Of a stretch of 64,000 bases of DNA, positions 51,955 through 60,772 are shown piece by piece. A program made the translations under genes and the position numbers. The DNA is from Candidatus Binatia bacterium (GTDB lineage Bacteria > Desulfobacterota > Binatia > Bin18): contig OX638322.1 in the NCBI GenBank assembly GCA_951812575.1, forward strand, positions 4,096,501 through 4,160,500, read 5' to 3'. Each line of letters begins with the position of its first letter. Position 1 is the first letter of the stretch. A model generated the notes under the pieces. It worked only from the letters and a program-made list of their open reading frames with translations. It did no database searches and was not told the origin of the DNA.

Positions 51955-52344
51955 ATGAGTGACGCGAGTAAAGGTGTTGTCTTAGGTTTCTTTGAGAATT
52001 TTTCCGCCGGGAATTTTGACGCCGCACTGGGTCAGATGACCGACGACGCCACGTGGTGGGTGGCCGGTAAGTTCGAGCTGTCCGGCACCAAGACCAAGGC
52101 GGAGTTCGGCGAACTGGTCAAAGGCATTGGCGCGGCTATGCCCAACGGCCTGAAAATCACGCCCAAAGGCGTGATTGCCGAGGGGGACCGGGTTGCGGTT
52201 GAGGCCGAGTCGTATGGCGAGTTGGCCAACGGCAAGGTCTATAACAACCAGTATCACTTTCTGATTGAATTATCGGACGGCAAAATCAAAGCCGTGCGGG
52301 AATACCTGGATACGATCCACGCCAAAGAAATTCTGGTTGGTTAA
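51955..52344 (+). CDS. SnoaL-like/ketosteroid isomerase-like protein
   Basis: The protein has 129 residues with AAAGGAGG before the ATG at 51955. An NTF2-type pattern is seen: VVLGFFENFSAGNFDAALGQ, MTDDATWWVAGKFELSGT, KAEFGELVKGIGAAMPNGLK, then DGKIKAVREYLDTIHAKEIL. Members range from isomerases to limonene epoxide hydrolase-like enzymes. TWWVAG and the late EYLDT are the usual pocket positions. The substrate is unknown. Confidence 0.85.
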   Translation: MSDASKGVVLGFFENFSAGNFDAALGQMTDDATWWVAGKFELSGTKTKAEFGELVKGIGAAMPNGLKITPKGVIAEGDRVAVEAESYGELANGKVYNNQYHFLIELSDGKIKAVREYLDTIHAKEILVG

Positions 52345-52374
52345 TATCTCATGAGGGCGACGCTCCCGTCGCCC

Positions 52375-54066
52375 TCATTCCGGGATCGCAAATCCGCCCG
52401 GTAACCGGGTGTTGGAACCCGGCTCACCTAGCCGCTCCCGGAATACCGTGCTCGCCCATTGTAGATAGGGCGCATCCTCCACCTTTTCGATGGCGTCGGC
52501 CTTAATGCCACTGATCTCGGACTCGCCGCCCTGTGTTCTTTTAATGAGGAACACACCGGTGACTTTACAAATCTGATCCAGCTCACACGAAGAGGTGCCC
52601 GGAATGAAAACCGGGATTGTCCCGCTGCTGTCTGTGAGCTTGAACTTCTGGTACGTCCGGGCCCCATAGCGGGTGGTCAGGCTGGTCACCTGTCCGGTCA
52701 CACTCACGAAGCGTCGATCAAACTGCGCCTGATCGGCGAGCAGATCGCGCACCGCATAGACCGGCGCCGTATAGGCGGGGGGTGCTGCCGGCTCGTCTGT
52801 CGGAGCCGCGGCTACCGGCACGGGCGCGGTTTCCGCCTCAACCGGTTCAACCGTCCCAGCCACAATACCGCTCACCTCACCTGTTCCGTCATTAGTCGGC
52901 TTCACCAGAAACACACCATCAACCTCATACGATTCACCTTCAGTCAGCAACCCGACGCCACGCATGAAAACCGGGATCTCGCCGCTGACATCGTGCAGCT
53001 TGAACCGCGTGGAGGGATTGTCGCCCTCGGTGACCCTCAGGGTCGTGACTTCACCCGCAAGGCTGATCGCCAGCCGATCAAACGCAGCCGGGTCTTCTAA
53101 CAGGTCAGCCACCAAGAGACCTGGGGGGCCCTCCACAGCCGCCTCTTCAAACTCCAGCGGCTCGTCCTCCAGTTCTTGCAACTCGAACTCCTCAGCCGTT
53201 TCCTCTTCTGCAAACTCCAGCGGCTCTTCTGTCTGGGGTTCCCTCTCCAGAGGAAGGATAGTCTGGCCCACAATCCCGCTGATCTGCGTCGACCCGTCGC
53301 CGGCCGGTTTGACCAGAAACACCCCGCCAACCTCATACCTCTCCCCCTCAGTCAACGCCTGGACGCCGCGCATAAAGACCGGGATCTCGCCACTGGCATC
53401 GTGTAGCTTAAACTTGATGGAAGGATTATCTCCCTCGGTGACTCTCAGGGTCGAGACTGCACCCGCAAGGCTGACTACCTGTCGATCGAACGCCTCTGGG
53501 TCCTCTAACAGATCGGCCACCAAGAGACTTGGTATGTCATCCGCAGCCGTCTCTTCAGATTCTGCCAGCTCGTCCGCCCGCCCTTGCGACTCGAACTCCT
53601 CAGCCGTTTCCTCTTCCGCAAACTCCAGCGGCTCTTCTGCCAGGGGTTCCTGCTCCAAGGGAAGAACGGTCTGACCCACAATCCCACTGACTTGCGTCGA
53701 TCCGTCGCTGGCCGGTTTGACCAGAAAAACGCCATCGACCTCATACGATTCACCTTCAGTCAGCGCCTGGACACCGCGCATAAAGACCGAGATCTCACCA
53801 CTGGCATCGTGTAGCTTAAACTTGGTGTACGGTTTTTCGCCTTCCTCAACGATGAGGGTCGTGACCTGGCCGGTCACTTTAACCCCTTGCCGGTCAAAGG
53901 CCGCCGGGTTGGAGAGCAGTTCGTCAACACTTTGGGACCAAGTCGGTACGGGCAGGAGCAGGACGAACAGCGCTGCCAGCCCCACGGCGCTCCGACGAAA
54001 AAGGCAGCCCCCTGGGGCTGCCCCTACCCTTATATCCAGAAGGGTTGTCAACCAACGTACTCGCAA
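52375..54066 (-). CDS. Exported protein with four tandem OB-fold domains
   Basis: The protein has 563 residues. The TTG at 54066 is chosen because AAGGAG lies five bases upstream; the frame itself is open to 54153. A signal peptide ends LFVLLLPVPTWSQ. Four repeats of about 85 residues have the OB pattern of the tRNA_anti/BOF type: LLSNPAAFDRQGVKVTGQVT, KFKLHDASGEISVFMRGVQA, SYEVDGVFLVKP. Repeats 1-3 are joined by very acidic linkers (EEPLEFAEEETAEEFE), and the fourth is more divergent and carries two Cys. The function is unknown; ligand or nucleic-acid binding in the periplasm is possible. A terminator-like hairpin lies within its first codons. Confidence 0.75.
   Translation of the reverse strand: MRVRWLTTLLDIRVGAAPGGCLFRRSAVGLAALFVLLLPVPTWSQSVDELLSNPAAFDRQGVKVTGQVTTLIVEEGEKPYTKFKLHDASGEISVFMRGVQALTEGESYEVDGVFLVKPASDGSTQVSGIVGQTVLPLEQEPLAEEPLEFAEEETAEEFESQGRADELAESEETAADDIPSLLVADLLEDPEAFDRQVVSLAGAVSTLRVTEGDNPSIKFKLHDASGEIPVFMRGVQALTEGERYEVGGVFLVKPAGDGSTQISGIVGQTILPLEREPQTEEPLEFAEEETAEEFELQELEDEPLEFEEAAVEGPPGLLVADLLEDPAAFDRLAISLAGEVTTLRVTEGDNPSTRFKLHDVSGEIPVFMRGVGLLTEGESYEVDGVFLVKPTNDGTGEVSGIVAGTVEPVEAETAPVPVAAAPTDEPAAPPAYTAPVYAVRDLLADQAQFDRRFVSVTGQVTSLTTRYGARTYQKFKLTDSSGTIPVFIPGTSSCELDQICKVTGVFLIKRTQGGESEISGIKADAIEKVEDAPYLQWASTVFRERLGEPGSNTRLPGGFAIPE
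53998..54022 (-). terminator. Intrinsic-terminator-like hairpin inside a 5' coding region
   Basis: On the minus strand GGCAGCCCC and GGGGCTGCC form a perfect nine-base stem with a two-base loop, followed at once by TTTTT. It is 70 bases after the stop of the CoA transferase gene and so could end its mRNA. It also falls within codons 15-23 of the OB-fold gene, where it could act as an attenuator. Confidence 0.6.
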
Positions 54067-54091
54067 TGTTTCTCCTTCGGATCGGTCTGGC

Positions 54092-55405
54092 CTAGGGCCA
54101 GAACATTTTCTTTGCCGCGTGTTGCAGTTCAGGCTGGAAGTCGGGGTGCGCAATGCTGATCAGGGCCTCGGCGCGCTGGCGTTGCGTCTTGCCTTGAAGA
54201 TTTACCATGCCAAACTCGGTCACCACATAGTCCGTGTACTGGCGTGGCGTGGTCAGCGTACTCCCCGGCTCCAGCATGGGAACAATACGGGACAGTGAGC
54301 CTCGGCGCGCCGTGGACGGCAGCACCATGATGGATCGCCCCCCCTCCGAGTACATCGAGCCCATCATAAACGTCATCTGCCCGCCGATACCGGAGTACAT
54401 CTGCGGGCCGAGCGACTCGGCCGCGGCCTGTCCGGTCAGATCAATGGACAGCGTGCTGTTCACCGCGACCTGACTCTTCTGGGCGGCAATGGTCAGCAGC
54501 GAGTTCGTATACAGCACGCTGTACAACTCAAAGGCCGGGTTGTCATTCACGAATTCCAAATCCGCGCCACCAACGACCATGGCCGCGACCGCCTTGCCTT
54601 TATGCATCGATTTGTATTTGCCCGTCGCCACGCCGCGCTTGACCAGTTCAACATGGCTGGCGGTCATGATTTCGCTATGAATCCCCAGATCGTTCCGGTC
54701 CATCAGGAACAGACCAATGGCCTCGGAGATCGCACCGATACCCATTTGGACGGTGTCGCCGTCCTTAATCAGGGTTGAGGCAAATTCGCCAATGACCTCC
54801 AAGGTGCCCTGTTCCTCGTCCGGCGGCGGGGGGGTCCCGAGCGGAAACGGTTTGGTCTCTTCGACCAGATAGTCGATCTCAGACACATGAATCCAGTTGT
54901 CGCCGTGGGTCCGGATACAGGCCGGGTCAACCTCTGCGACAAAACACTTGGCCGCCCTGGCCACGTCCTTGTTATACCAGAGGGCGTTACCGAAGCTGCA
55001 ATAACCTTTTTCATCCGGCGGCGAGATCACGCCAAAGAAGATATCGGCGTTCCAGGTATTGGTCCGGCCCTGTTCGGCCTGCTTGGCATACTGGGGATAG
55101 TCGAGCGGCATGAAATCCACATAGTGCTTTTTCATGCCCTCCCGACAGCCGGCCCCGACATAATCAACGATCCGAGTGAACGAGGCATCATAGACGGCGT
55201 CGTTCCAGATGGGGTGCTCGTACAGTGGATAACACTGGATGAGGGTCACCTGTTCCAGCTCTCCATTCCGTGCGGCCAAGGCGTCCAGAATGGGGATGGG
55301 CGGTTTGCCGATGTGCAGCCGGACCAGACTGTCCGACTTGACGAGGCTGGCGGCCTGTTCGGCTGAGATGAGCTTATCCTTATACGTATGCTGCCAGGGT
55401 GCCAT
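54092..55405 (-). CDS. Acetyl-CoA hydrolase/4-hydroxybutyrate CoA-transferase family protein
   Basis: This 437-residue class I CoA transferase has KLISAEQAASLVKSDSLVRL, IFFGVISPPDEKGYCSFGNA, DGDTVQMGIGAISEAIGLFL, and GIHSEIMTASHVELVKRGVA with the catalytic Glu. GAISEA and later GGQMTFMMGSMYSEGGRSIM are typical of the 4-hydroxybutyrate/butyryl-CoA:acetate group. GGGAGG precedes the ATG at 55405. The true acid acceptor is unknown. The acyl-CoA dehydrogenase and SDR genes nearby suggest a short acyl-CoA pathway. Confidence 0.92.
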   Translation of the reverse strand: MAPWQHTYKDKLISAEQAASLVKSDSLVRLHIGKPPIPILDALAARNGELEQVTLIQCYPLYEHPIWNDAVYDASFTRIVDYVGAGCREGMKKHYVDFMPLDYPQYAKQAEQGRTNTWNADIFFGVISPPDEKGYCSFGNALWYNKDVARAAKCFVAEVDPACIRTHGDNWIHVSEIDYLVEETKPFPLGTPPPPDEEQGTLEVIGEFASTLIKDGDTVQMGIGAISEAIGLFLMDRNDLGIHSEIMTASHVELVKRGVATGKYKSMHKGKAVAAMVVGGADLEFVNDNPAFELYSVLYTNSLLTIAAQKSQVAVNSTLSIDLTGQAAAESLGPQMYSGIGGQMTFMMGSMYSEGGRSIMVLPSTARRGSLSRIVPMLEPGSTLTTPRQYTDYVVTEFGMVNLQGKTQRQRAEALISIAHPDFQPELQHAAKKMFWP

Positions 55406-55419
55406 GTGTTACCTCCCGT

Positions 55420-55815
55420 TTATGCAGACATGTGCTCCCTCTCCCTAGCAGGGAGAGGGCTGGGGTGAGGGTTACTCAGAACGGTCGTAATACGTTCCAA
55501 GACTCCATCAAGGTTTGTGAGTACTTCATGGTTCCAAAAGCGGACGACCTGATACCCTTGATCCTCCAGGAACACTGTCCGTCGCTGATCGGCCTCTACT
55601 TGTACGGCGTGCTGTCCGCCATCAAGTTCGATGATGATCCCTTGTTCTGGACAACAGAAATCTACGATGAAAGGAGGAATGACGTGCTGACGGCGGAATT
55701 TAGCACCGACGACCTGTCTGTCACGTAAGTGTCTCCAGAGATAGCGCTCAGCTTTTGTCAGATCACGACGTAATCGGCGAGCAGAATCATGAAGGTTGGA
55801 AGGGACGGCTCTCAT
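55420..55815 (-). CDS. DUF559 endonuclease-like protein
   Basis: The 131-residue protein has the DUF559/Vsr-like nuclease pattern: LRRDLTKAERYLWRHLRDRQ, VVGAKFRRQHVIPPFIVDFC, CPEQGIIIELDGGQHAVQVE with the acidic metal residues, and GYQVVRFWNHEVLTNLDGVL. The last 17 residues (NPHPSPLPAREREHMSA) are encoded by a copy of the dispersed palindrome. These proteins are common, and their biological role is unclear. Confidence 0.88.
   Translation of the reverse strand: MRAVPSNLHDSARRLRRDLTKAERYLWRHLRDRQVVGAKFRRQHVIPPFIVDFCCPEQGIIIELDGGQHAVQVEADQRRTVFLEDQGYQVVRFWNHEVLTNLDGVLERITTVLSNPHPSPLPAREREHMSA
55435..55473. repeat. Dispersed palindromic repeat, copy 4
   Basis: CTCCCTCTCCCTAGCAGGGA continues with GAGGGCTGGGGTGAGGGTT. 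It forms the 3' coding end of the DUF559 gene. Confidence 0.8.
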
Positions 55816-55823
55816 TTAGATTT

Positions 55824-55860
55824 CCCCTCACCCTAGCCCTCTCCCCAAAGGGGAGAGGGA
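55824..55860. repeat. Dispersed palindromic repeat, copy 5
   Basis: CCCCTCACCCTAGCCCTCTC continues with CCCAAAGGGGAGAGGGA. It overlaps the 3' end of the orphan HicB gene and supplies its last codons. Confidence 0.8.
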
Positions 55861-56034
55861 ACTTGGCATGTCCTTGACTCTGTCTTCAATATGTAAGCGG
55901 ATAGCGTCCTTCATATTCATGAGAACCTCCTCATACATATCTCCCTGCACATAACATCCTTGCAGTTCAGGGCAGAAAGCAACATATCCGTCTGCATCTT
56001 TTTCAATAACGACAGAAAAGCGATATTTTTCCAT
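55828..56034 (-). CDS. Orphan HicB-like protein with repeat-derived tail
   Basis: The protein has 68 residues from the ATG at 56034, preceded by GGAGAG. The HicB-type core is YRFSVVIEKDADGYVAFCPE, LQGCYVQGDMYEEVLMNMKD, AIRLHIEDRV. The end, PSSLSPLGRGLG, is encoded by the palindromic repeat, so the original stop appears to have been displaced. No HicA gene is adjacent, so it is either a solitary antitoxin or a remnant. Confidence 0.75.
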   Translation of the reverse strand: MEKYRFSVVIEKDADGYVAFCPELQGCYVQGDMYEEVLMNMKDAIRLHIEDRVKDMPSSLSPLGRGLG

Positions 56035-56061
56035 ACGCACTCTCCGCTCTGAGCGATCCCC

Positions 56062-56829
56062 TTACCCGACCAGACTATGCCCGCCATCAACGAAGAGCGT
56101 CGTGCCGGTCATGAAGGTATTGGCGTCTGAGGCCAGAAAGATAATCGCCGGTTTGAGCTCCTTGGGGTCACCGACCCGCTGCATCGGGATTTTGCCGATG
56201 ATCCCCTTGCCGCCCTTGGTCTCCCAAAACTCGTGGTTCATCGGTGTATCAAAATAGCCCGGACACAGGGCGTTCACCCGGATATTATCCCGGGCCCATT
56301 CAAGCGCCAGGGTGCGGGTAAAAGACACCAGGGCCGCCTTGGTCGCCCCATAGGCGGCCATATAACGCGCAACAATTTTCGAGAACAGGGAGGACACGTT
56401 AATAATATTACCCTGCTTGCGTTTGGCCATCTCGACCCCGACATGCTTGGAACACAGCACCGGCCCTTTGAGGTTGAGGTTCATAAAGCGGTCCCACTCT
56501 GCTTCGTTCAGATCGTGGACCGGGGTCGTCCCGCCGATACCGGCGTTGTTCACCAGAATATCGATCTGACCGAATTCGGCCATGACCGTTTGCACCATGG
56601 CCTGAATCTCGGTGTCTTTGGTGACATCCGCAGCAACGCCGATCACCCGGCGGCCGGTGGCTGCGTGGATAGCGGCCGAGACGGCATCGAGGTCGGCCTG
56701 CGTCCGGCTGACGAGCGCCACATCAGCCCCCGCCTCCGCCAGGGCGTAGGCCATCTGTTCGCCCAGGCCCTTACTGCCGCCGGTGATAATGGCCTTTTTT
56801 CCGGAAAGATCGAAATATGGAGAGGTCAT
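56062..56829 (-). CDS. Short-chain dehydrogenase/reductase
   Basis: The protein has 255 residues from the ATG at 56829 with AAAGGA upstream. Classical SDR motifs are GGSKGLGEQMAYAL (TGxxxGxG cofactor loop), LVNNAGIGG, INVSSLFSK (Ser), YGATKAALVSF (Tyr and Lys) and NALCPGYFDTPMN. An NAD-type or NADP-type preference is not evident. The closing FMTGTTLFVDGGHSLVG is typical of FabG-like oxidoreductases. It follows the acyl-CoA dehydrogenase gene on the same strand and may act on the same acyl chain. Confidence 0.93.
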   Translation of the reverse strand: MTSPYFDLSGKKAIITGGSKGLGEQMAYALAEAGADVALVSRTQADLDAVSAAIHAATGRRVIGVAADVTKDTEIQAMVQTVMAEFGQIDILVNNAGIGGTTPVHDLNEAEWDRFMNLNLKGPVLCSKHVGVEMAKRKQGNIINVSSLFSKIVARYMAAYGATKAALVSFTRTLALEWARDNIRVNALCPGYFDTPMNHEFWETKGGKGIIGKIPMQRVGDPKELKPAIIFLASDANTFMTGTTLFVDGGHSLVG

Positions 56830-56842
56830 TAGGAGTCCTTTA

Positions 56843-56907
56843 GGGGTTGGGGATTGGGGGTTAGGGGTTGGAGAGCTCATCCCGAATCCCCAGTTTCCAA
56901 TCCCCAG
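56843..56907. repeat. Heptamer-type low-complexity repeat
   Basis: The segment GGGGTTGGGGATTGGGGGTT is followed by AGGGGTTGG and, after a short gap, AATCCCCAG units in the opposite sense. It lies between the SDR and acyl-CoA dehydrogenase genes. The inserted array at 33649-33673 has the same pattern. Confidence 0.7.
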
Positions 56908-56909
56908 TC

Positions 56910-58058
56910 TCAACAACCCAACTGGCGGGCGATCACCATGCGCTGCACCTCGCTGGTTCCTTCACCAATGGTGAGAATTTTTGAGTCCAGATAGAAACGG
57001 GAGACCGGTGATTCGCGCATATAGCCATAGCCGCCGTGAATCTGGACGGCTTCTTCTGCCGTTCTGACCGCGATTTCAGACGAGGCCAGCTTGGCCATCG
57101 CCGCCTCTTTGGCGTAGGGTTTGCCCTCGTCGCGGAGCGTGGCGGCGCGGTAGATCATCAGCCGCGCCATCTCGGCCTGGGTGGCCATATCGGCCAGCTT
57201 GAACTGAATGGCCTGATGAGAGGCCAGGGGCTGACCAAAGGTTTCACGCTCCAAGGCATGTCTGAGCGACAAATCCAGGCAGGCTTCGGCCAGCGACAAG
57301 CCGAGCGTGGCAACGGAGATGCGCCCGCATTCGAGCGTCTTCAAAAACGCCCGAAAGCCCGAGCCCTGTGCGCCCAGGAGATGGTCACGCGGCACCCGGA
57401 CGTTCTCAAAAATCTGTTCCCGCGTATCGACCGTATGCCAGCCTATTTTTTTATACCGCTGGCCAACCGTATAACCGGGTGTATCTTTGGGAATAATCAG
57501 CGCGCTGTATTGTTTTTTGCCGTTGTCGCTCGTGCCGTTCGTGGTAAGCGCCACCAGGCCGTAACTCAGTGGCGTCCCTGCGTTGGAGATAAAGCTCTTG
57601 GTGCCGTTCACCACCCAGTCATCGCCCTCCAGACGGGAGGTGGTCATGATATTGGCGGCATCCGAACCGGCCTGGGGTTCGGTCAGGCCGAAGGCCCCAA
57701 GGTGTTCGCCCTTGGCCAGAGGGGTCAGCCATTTTTTCTTTTGTTCGTCCGTACCAAAGTGCAGATACGGCAGCGAGCCGATGGTCAGATGGGCCTGGAG
57801 GGTGGTGGCTATCGACTGATCGACCTTGCCCAACTCCTCAATCGCCATGACCATGCCCATCGTCCCGGCGTTGGAGCCCCCATACTCTTCGGGGATGAGC
57901 AGACCCATCAACTGCAACTCAGCCAGCTTATGAAAAACCTCCGTGGGGAAATGCTCAGCGGCGGACCACTCGTCCGCATACGGAGCGATCTCTTTTTTGG
58001 CGAAATCACGACACAGGTCGCGGATCATGGTCTGTTCTTGCGTGAGTTCAAAATCCAT
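56910..58058 (-). CDS. Acyl-CoA dehydrogenase
   Basis: This 382-residue flavoprotein introduces a double bond into an acyl-CoA. It begins MDFELTQEQTMIRDLCRDFA and has LGAFGLTEPQAGSDAANIMT (FAD contact), KSFISNAGTPLSYGLVALTT, GRISVATLGLSLAEACLDL, QIHGGYGYMRESPVSRFYLD and IGEGTSEVQRMVIARQLGC, in which Glu is the catalytic base. The position of the base is that of short/medium-chain enzymes. Electron transfer flavoprotein genes are not in the window. Confidence 0.95.
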   Translation of the reverse strand: MDFELTQEQTMIRDLCRDFAKKEIAPYADEWSAAEHFPTEVFHKLAELQLMGLLIPEEYGGSNAGTMGMVMAIEELGKVDQSIATTLQAHLTIGSLPYLHFGTDEQKKKWLTPLAKGEHLGAFGLTEPQAGSDAANIMTTSRLEGDDWVVNGTKSFISNAGTPLSYGLVALTTNGTSDNGKKQYSALIIPKDTPGYTVGQRYKKIGWHTVDTREQIFENVRVPRDHLLGAQGSGFRAFLKTLECGRISVATLGLSLAEACLDLSLRHALERETFGQPLASHQAIQFKLADMATQAEMARLMIYRAATLRDEGKPYAKEAAMAKLASSEIAVRTAEEAVQIHGGYGYMRESPVSRFYLDSKILTIGEGTSEVQRMVIARQLGC

Positions 58059-58260
58059 GGCCGTCTTACTCCAGCACTATCGGACATTATGCCCGTGGTG
58101 TCTCGGGTGTTCCTGGCATCTTGGCTGTGGCCCTCAGGATTGTCAAGGTAAAGCCCCCGCCGCCACGGCAATAGACGCCGCGCGGCCGAGACGATAATAA
58201 GCCTGTTGGAGAGGCACTACCGAGCCAGCCACACGTCCCGACCGACGAGAGGAGAACATC

Positions 58261-59205
58261 ATGGACCGTCCCATTCAATTTGGTCTTTTTCAGCCCCAAA
58301 TCGGCCTGCCATTTCCCTTGCTCAAGGAACGAGCCCTGGCCTGCGAGGAGTCCGGTTTCCACTCCATCTGGTTTACCGATCATATGTGGCCGCGCGGGCT
58401 GACCCAGGCCGATTTCCTGGAGGGCTGGACGGTCATGTCGTCCATGGCCATGGTCACCACCACGATCCGCGTCGGCGGCCTGGTGCTGTGCAACTCGTAT
58501 CGCAACCCCGCCTTTCTGGCCAAGATGGCGGCCAGCCTGGACAACATCAGCCAAGGCCGGGTTGAAATCGGTCTGGGAGCCGGCTGGATGAATGAGGAGT
58601 ATGAGGCCTACGGCTACCCCTTTCCGTCCGGCGGTGTCCGAGCGGACCAGATGAGAGAAGGCGTCGTCATCATGAAGAAGATGTTTACCGAAGACGCCGC
58701 CTCGTATGCGGGCGAACACTACACCATCGCCGAGGCCCACTGTAATCCCAAACCCGTTCAGAAGCCCCACCCGCCCATTACGATCGGGGCCATGGCCGAG
58801 CGCAAGGGGCTCAAGATCGTGGCCGAACACGCCGACCGCTGGAACTGTCCGGCCGCCGCGGCGCATAAAATCGAGCAGAAGTGGACGGTGATTACCGACC
58901 ATTGCAACACCATCGGCCGCAACCCGGACGAGATTGAAATCTCCGAACAGACGCTGGTTGTCCTGGGGAAGAACAAAGCGGATTTTGACAAGAAATATCC
59001 GCTGGCCAAAAAGACCCTGGGCCGGCTGGCCAACCTCGACAAATGCGGCGTGTGCGGCGACCCGGACGGCGTTATTCACGCCTTGCAGGAGAAAAATAAA
59101 AAAGGCGTGACTCTGTTCACCCTGATATTCAGCGATATGGCGCAGGACGATTTTCTGGCCACGCTCAAAATCTTTGCCAACGAAGTCATGCCCGCCTTCC
59201 GGTAA
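58261..59205 (+). CDS. Luciferase-like monooxygenase (2 of 4)
   Basis: This 314-residue TIM-barrel protein has IWFTDHMWPRG, SSMAMVTTTIRVGGLVLCNS, NIGQGRVEIG-type segment reading NISQGRVEIGLGAGWMNEEY, PITIGAMAERKGLKIVAEHA and FTLIFSDMAQDDFLATLKIF. The family uses FMNH2 or F420H2. It begins with GAGGAG before the ATG and is followed after six bases by a hot-dog-fold gene, so the two may act on one substrate. Confidence 0.9.
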   Translation: MDRPIQFGLFQPQIGLPFPLLKERALACEESGFHSIWFTDHMWPRGLTQADFLEGWTVMSSMAMVTTTIRVGGLVLCNSYRNPAFLAKMAASLDNISQGRVEIGLGAGWMNEEYEAYGYPFPSGGVRADQMREGVVIMKKMFTEDAASYAGEHYTIAEAHCNPKPVQKPHPPITIGAMAERKGLKIVAEHADRWNCPAAAAHKIEQKWTVITDHCNTIGRNPDEIEISEQTLVVLGKNKADFDKKYPLAKKTLGRLANLDKCGVCGDPDGVIHALQEKNKKGVTLFTLIFSDMAQDDFLATLKIFANEVMPAFR

Positions 59206-59211
59206 GCAGCC

Positions 59212-59649
59212 ATGAAGTCGCAGCCAAAATCCTTTGACGCCATAGAGATCGGCGACGAGATCGGACCGGTCTGGAAAACCCCGACAAAAGAGACGGTGCT
59301 CCGCTATGCCGATGCAGTTCGGATCACCGGCCTCAAATTCTTCTTTCACCAGAAGGACGCCGAGCAGGCCGGGCTGACAAAGCCCATTATTCCCGGTCCT
59401 CTGAGCACCACGTATCTGTGTCAGATGCTCAAAGACTTTTTTGTGGGCTGGCGGCTGCGCAGCCTGAACACCACCTTTCGCACCCCCGTACGCCACGGCG
59501 ACACGATTGCGCTGTGGGGCATGATTACCGAGAAAAACGAGGAAGACGGCGTGCCGACCGTGTACTGCGATTTAGTTGTTGAGAACGAGCACGGCGAGCG
59601 CGCCATTACCGGCACTGCCGTGCTCGTTCCATACACTTCGCAGCGATAG
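59212..59649 (+). CDS. MaoC-like/hot-dog-fold dehydratase domain protein
   Basis: This 145-residue protein has a hot-dog pattern: FDAIEIGDEIGPVWKTPTKE, GLTKPIIPGPLSTTYLCQML, LNTTFRTPVRHGDTIALWGM, and VYCDLVVENEHGERAITGTA. It fits FAS1-type N-terminal dehydratase/MaoC relatives that hydrate enoyl-CoA, although the catalytic Asp/His pair is not obvious. Six bases separate it from the upstream monooxygenase gene. Confidence 0.8.
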   Translation: MKSQPKSFDAIEIGDEIGPVWKTPTKETVLRYADAVRITGLKFFFHQKDAEQAGLTKPIIPGPLSTTYLCQMLKDFFVGWRLRSLNTTFRTPVRHGDTIALWGMITEKNEEDGVPTVYCDLVVENEHGERAITGTAVLVPYTSQR

Positions 59650-59671
59650 GCACGGTTTTCCTCCCAGGCTG

Positions 59672-60739
59672 CTATTTCATCTTGCGAATAACGGCGCGGG
59701 CGAAGGCGTCAATGGTTGTCCGGGCGTCCGTCACCGGCTGGACCGCGACCTGCTTGATGCCGGCTTTCTTCATGGCCTTGACCGATTCCAGCACTTCTTC
59801 CTTGGTACCGGTCAGCGTGGTGGCCCGAATCATCTTCTCCGTGACCAGCGGCTCGTGCTCTTTCTTAAAACCTTGCAGATAATCGGCGTAGAGCTTGAGG
59901 TGGCGGGTTTCGATCGAACCCTCGGGCGCACGATAGGCGTTTTTGAAGGCCATCAGGTCGTCCCGCACATCAGCCGGCAGGTCTTTCGGGTCGGGGCAGG
60001 AAAAGGCAAAAATATTACTGGAGGACGAGACAAACGGCCCGACGGCGCTGCGGACTTTCGAGGTTTCGAGGGACTCGCCCTTGTTGGTGAGATGGAAGGC
60101 GGTCATGCATAGAGTATAAATCCGCTTGGGGTTGCGCCCGGCCCGCTCGGCTCCGGTCCGGATGTGATTCATCACAAACTCAATCAGGCTGGGGCTGACG
60201 GCGCCAAACAGAATAATGCCGTCGGCAATTTCACCTGCAAGCGCTAAGGTCTTGGGGCCGCTCGCCGCGACATAAATTGGCACTTTTTTCCTGATATTGA
60301 TCCAGCCGCCCTTGGGGTTGAGAAACTTCACCATGCGGCGCCGGTGGCCTTCCTGGTAGGGCGTGGTCTTGCCCGCCAACAGGTCGCGGCAAGTCTCGAC
60401 GTGCTCGCGCATGTCTATCAGCCGGGCTGCGGGCATACCCAGGGTCCGCCGGGCGGTATTCCCCGTTCCGATCCCGAGGATGGTCCGGCCGGGCGCCAAC
60501 TCGTTTATGGACGCAATCGCGCCGGCCGTGACCGGTGCGATGCGCGAGGCCGGATTGGTCACCCCAGGTCCCAGCTTGATCTTTTTCGTATTCACCGCAC
60601 ACAGAGCCAGGGAGGCATAGACATCGCTGAACAACATTTGGGAATCATACAGCCAGGCGTGCGTGTAGCCGCGCTTTTCCGCCAGCATGACATCTTTATA
60701 GACATGCACTCCACCAGGAAACACATAACCATAGTCCAT
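59672..60739 (-). CDS. Luciferase-like monooxygenase (3 of 4)
   Basis: This 355-residue protein has the F420-type flavin oxidoreductase pattern GPGVTNPASRIAPVTAGAIA, NELAPGRTILGIGTGNTARR, VPIYVAASGPKTLALAGEIA and DGIILFGAVSPSLIEFVMNH. It is related to 5,10-methylene-tetrahydromethanopterin reductase-like enzymes. It is followed on the same strand by the MmgE/PrpD gene upstream at 33 bases, so the two are probably co-transcribed. The substrate is unknown. Confidence 0.9.
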   Translation of the reverse strand: MDYGYVFPGGVHVYKDVMLAEKRGYTHAWLYDSQMLFSDVYASLALCAVNTKKIKLGPGVTNPASRIAPVTAGAIASINELAPGRTILGIGTGNTARRTLGMPAARLIDMREHVETCRDLLAGKTTPYQEGHRRRMVKFLNPKGGWINIRKKVPIYVAASGPKTLALAGEIADGIILFGAVSPSLIEFVMNHIRTGAERAGRNPKRIYTLCMTAFHLTNKGESLETSKVRSAVGPFVSSSSNIFAFSCPDPKDLPADVRDDLMAFKNAYRAPEGSIETRHLKLYADYLQGFKKEHEPLVTEKMIRATTLTGTKEEVLESVKAMKKAGIKQVAVQPVTDARTTIDAFARAVIRKMK

Positions 60740-60772
60740 TTTTCACTCCTCCAGTACGATATTCGCTTTCGA

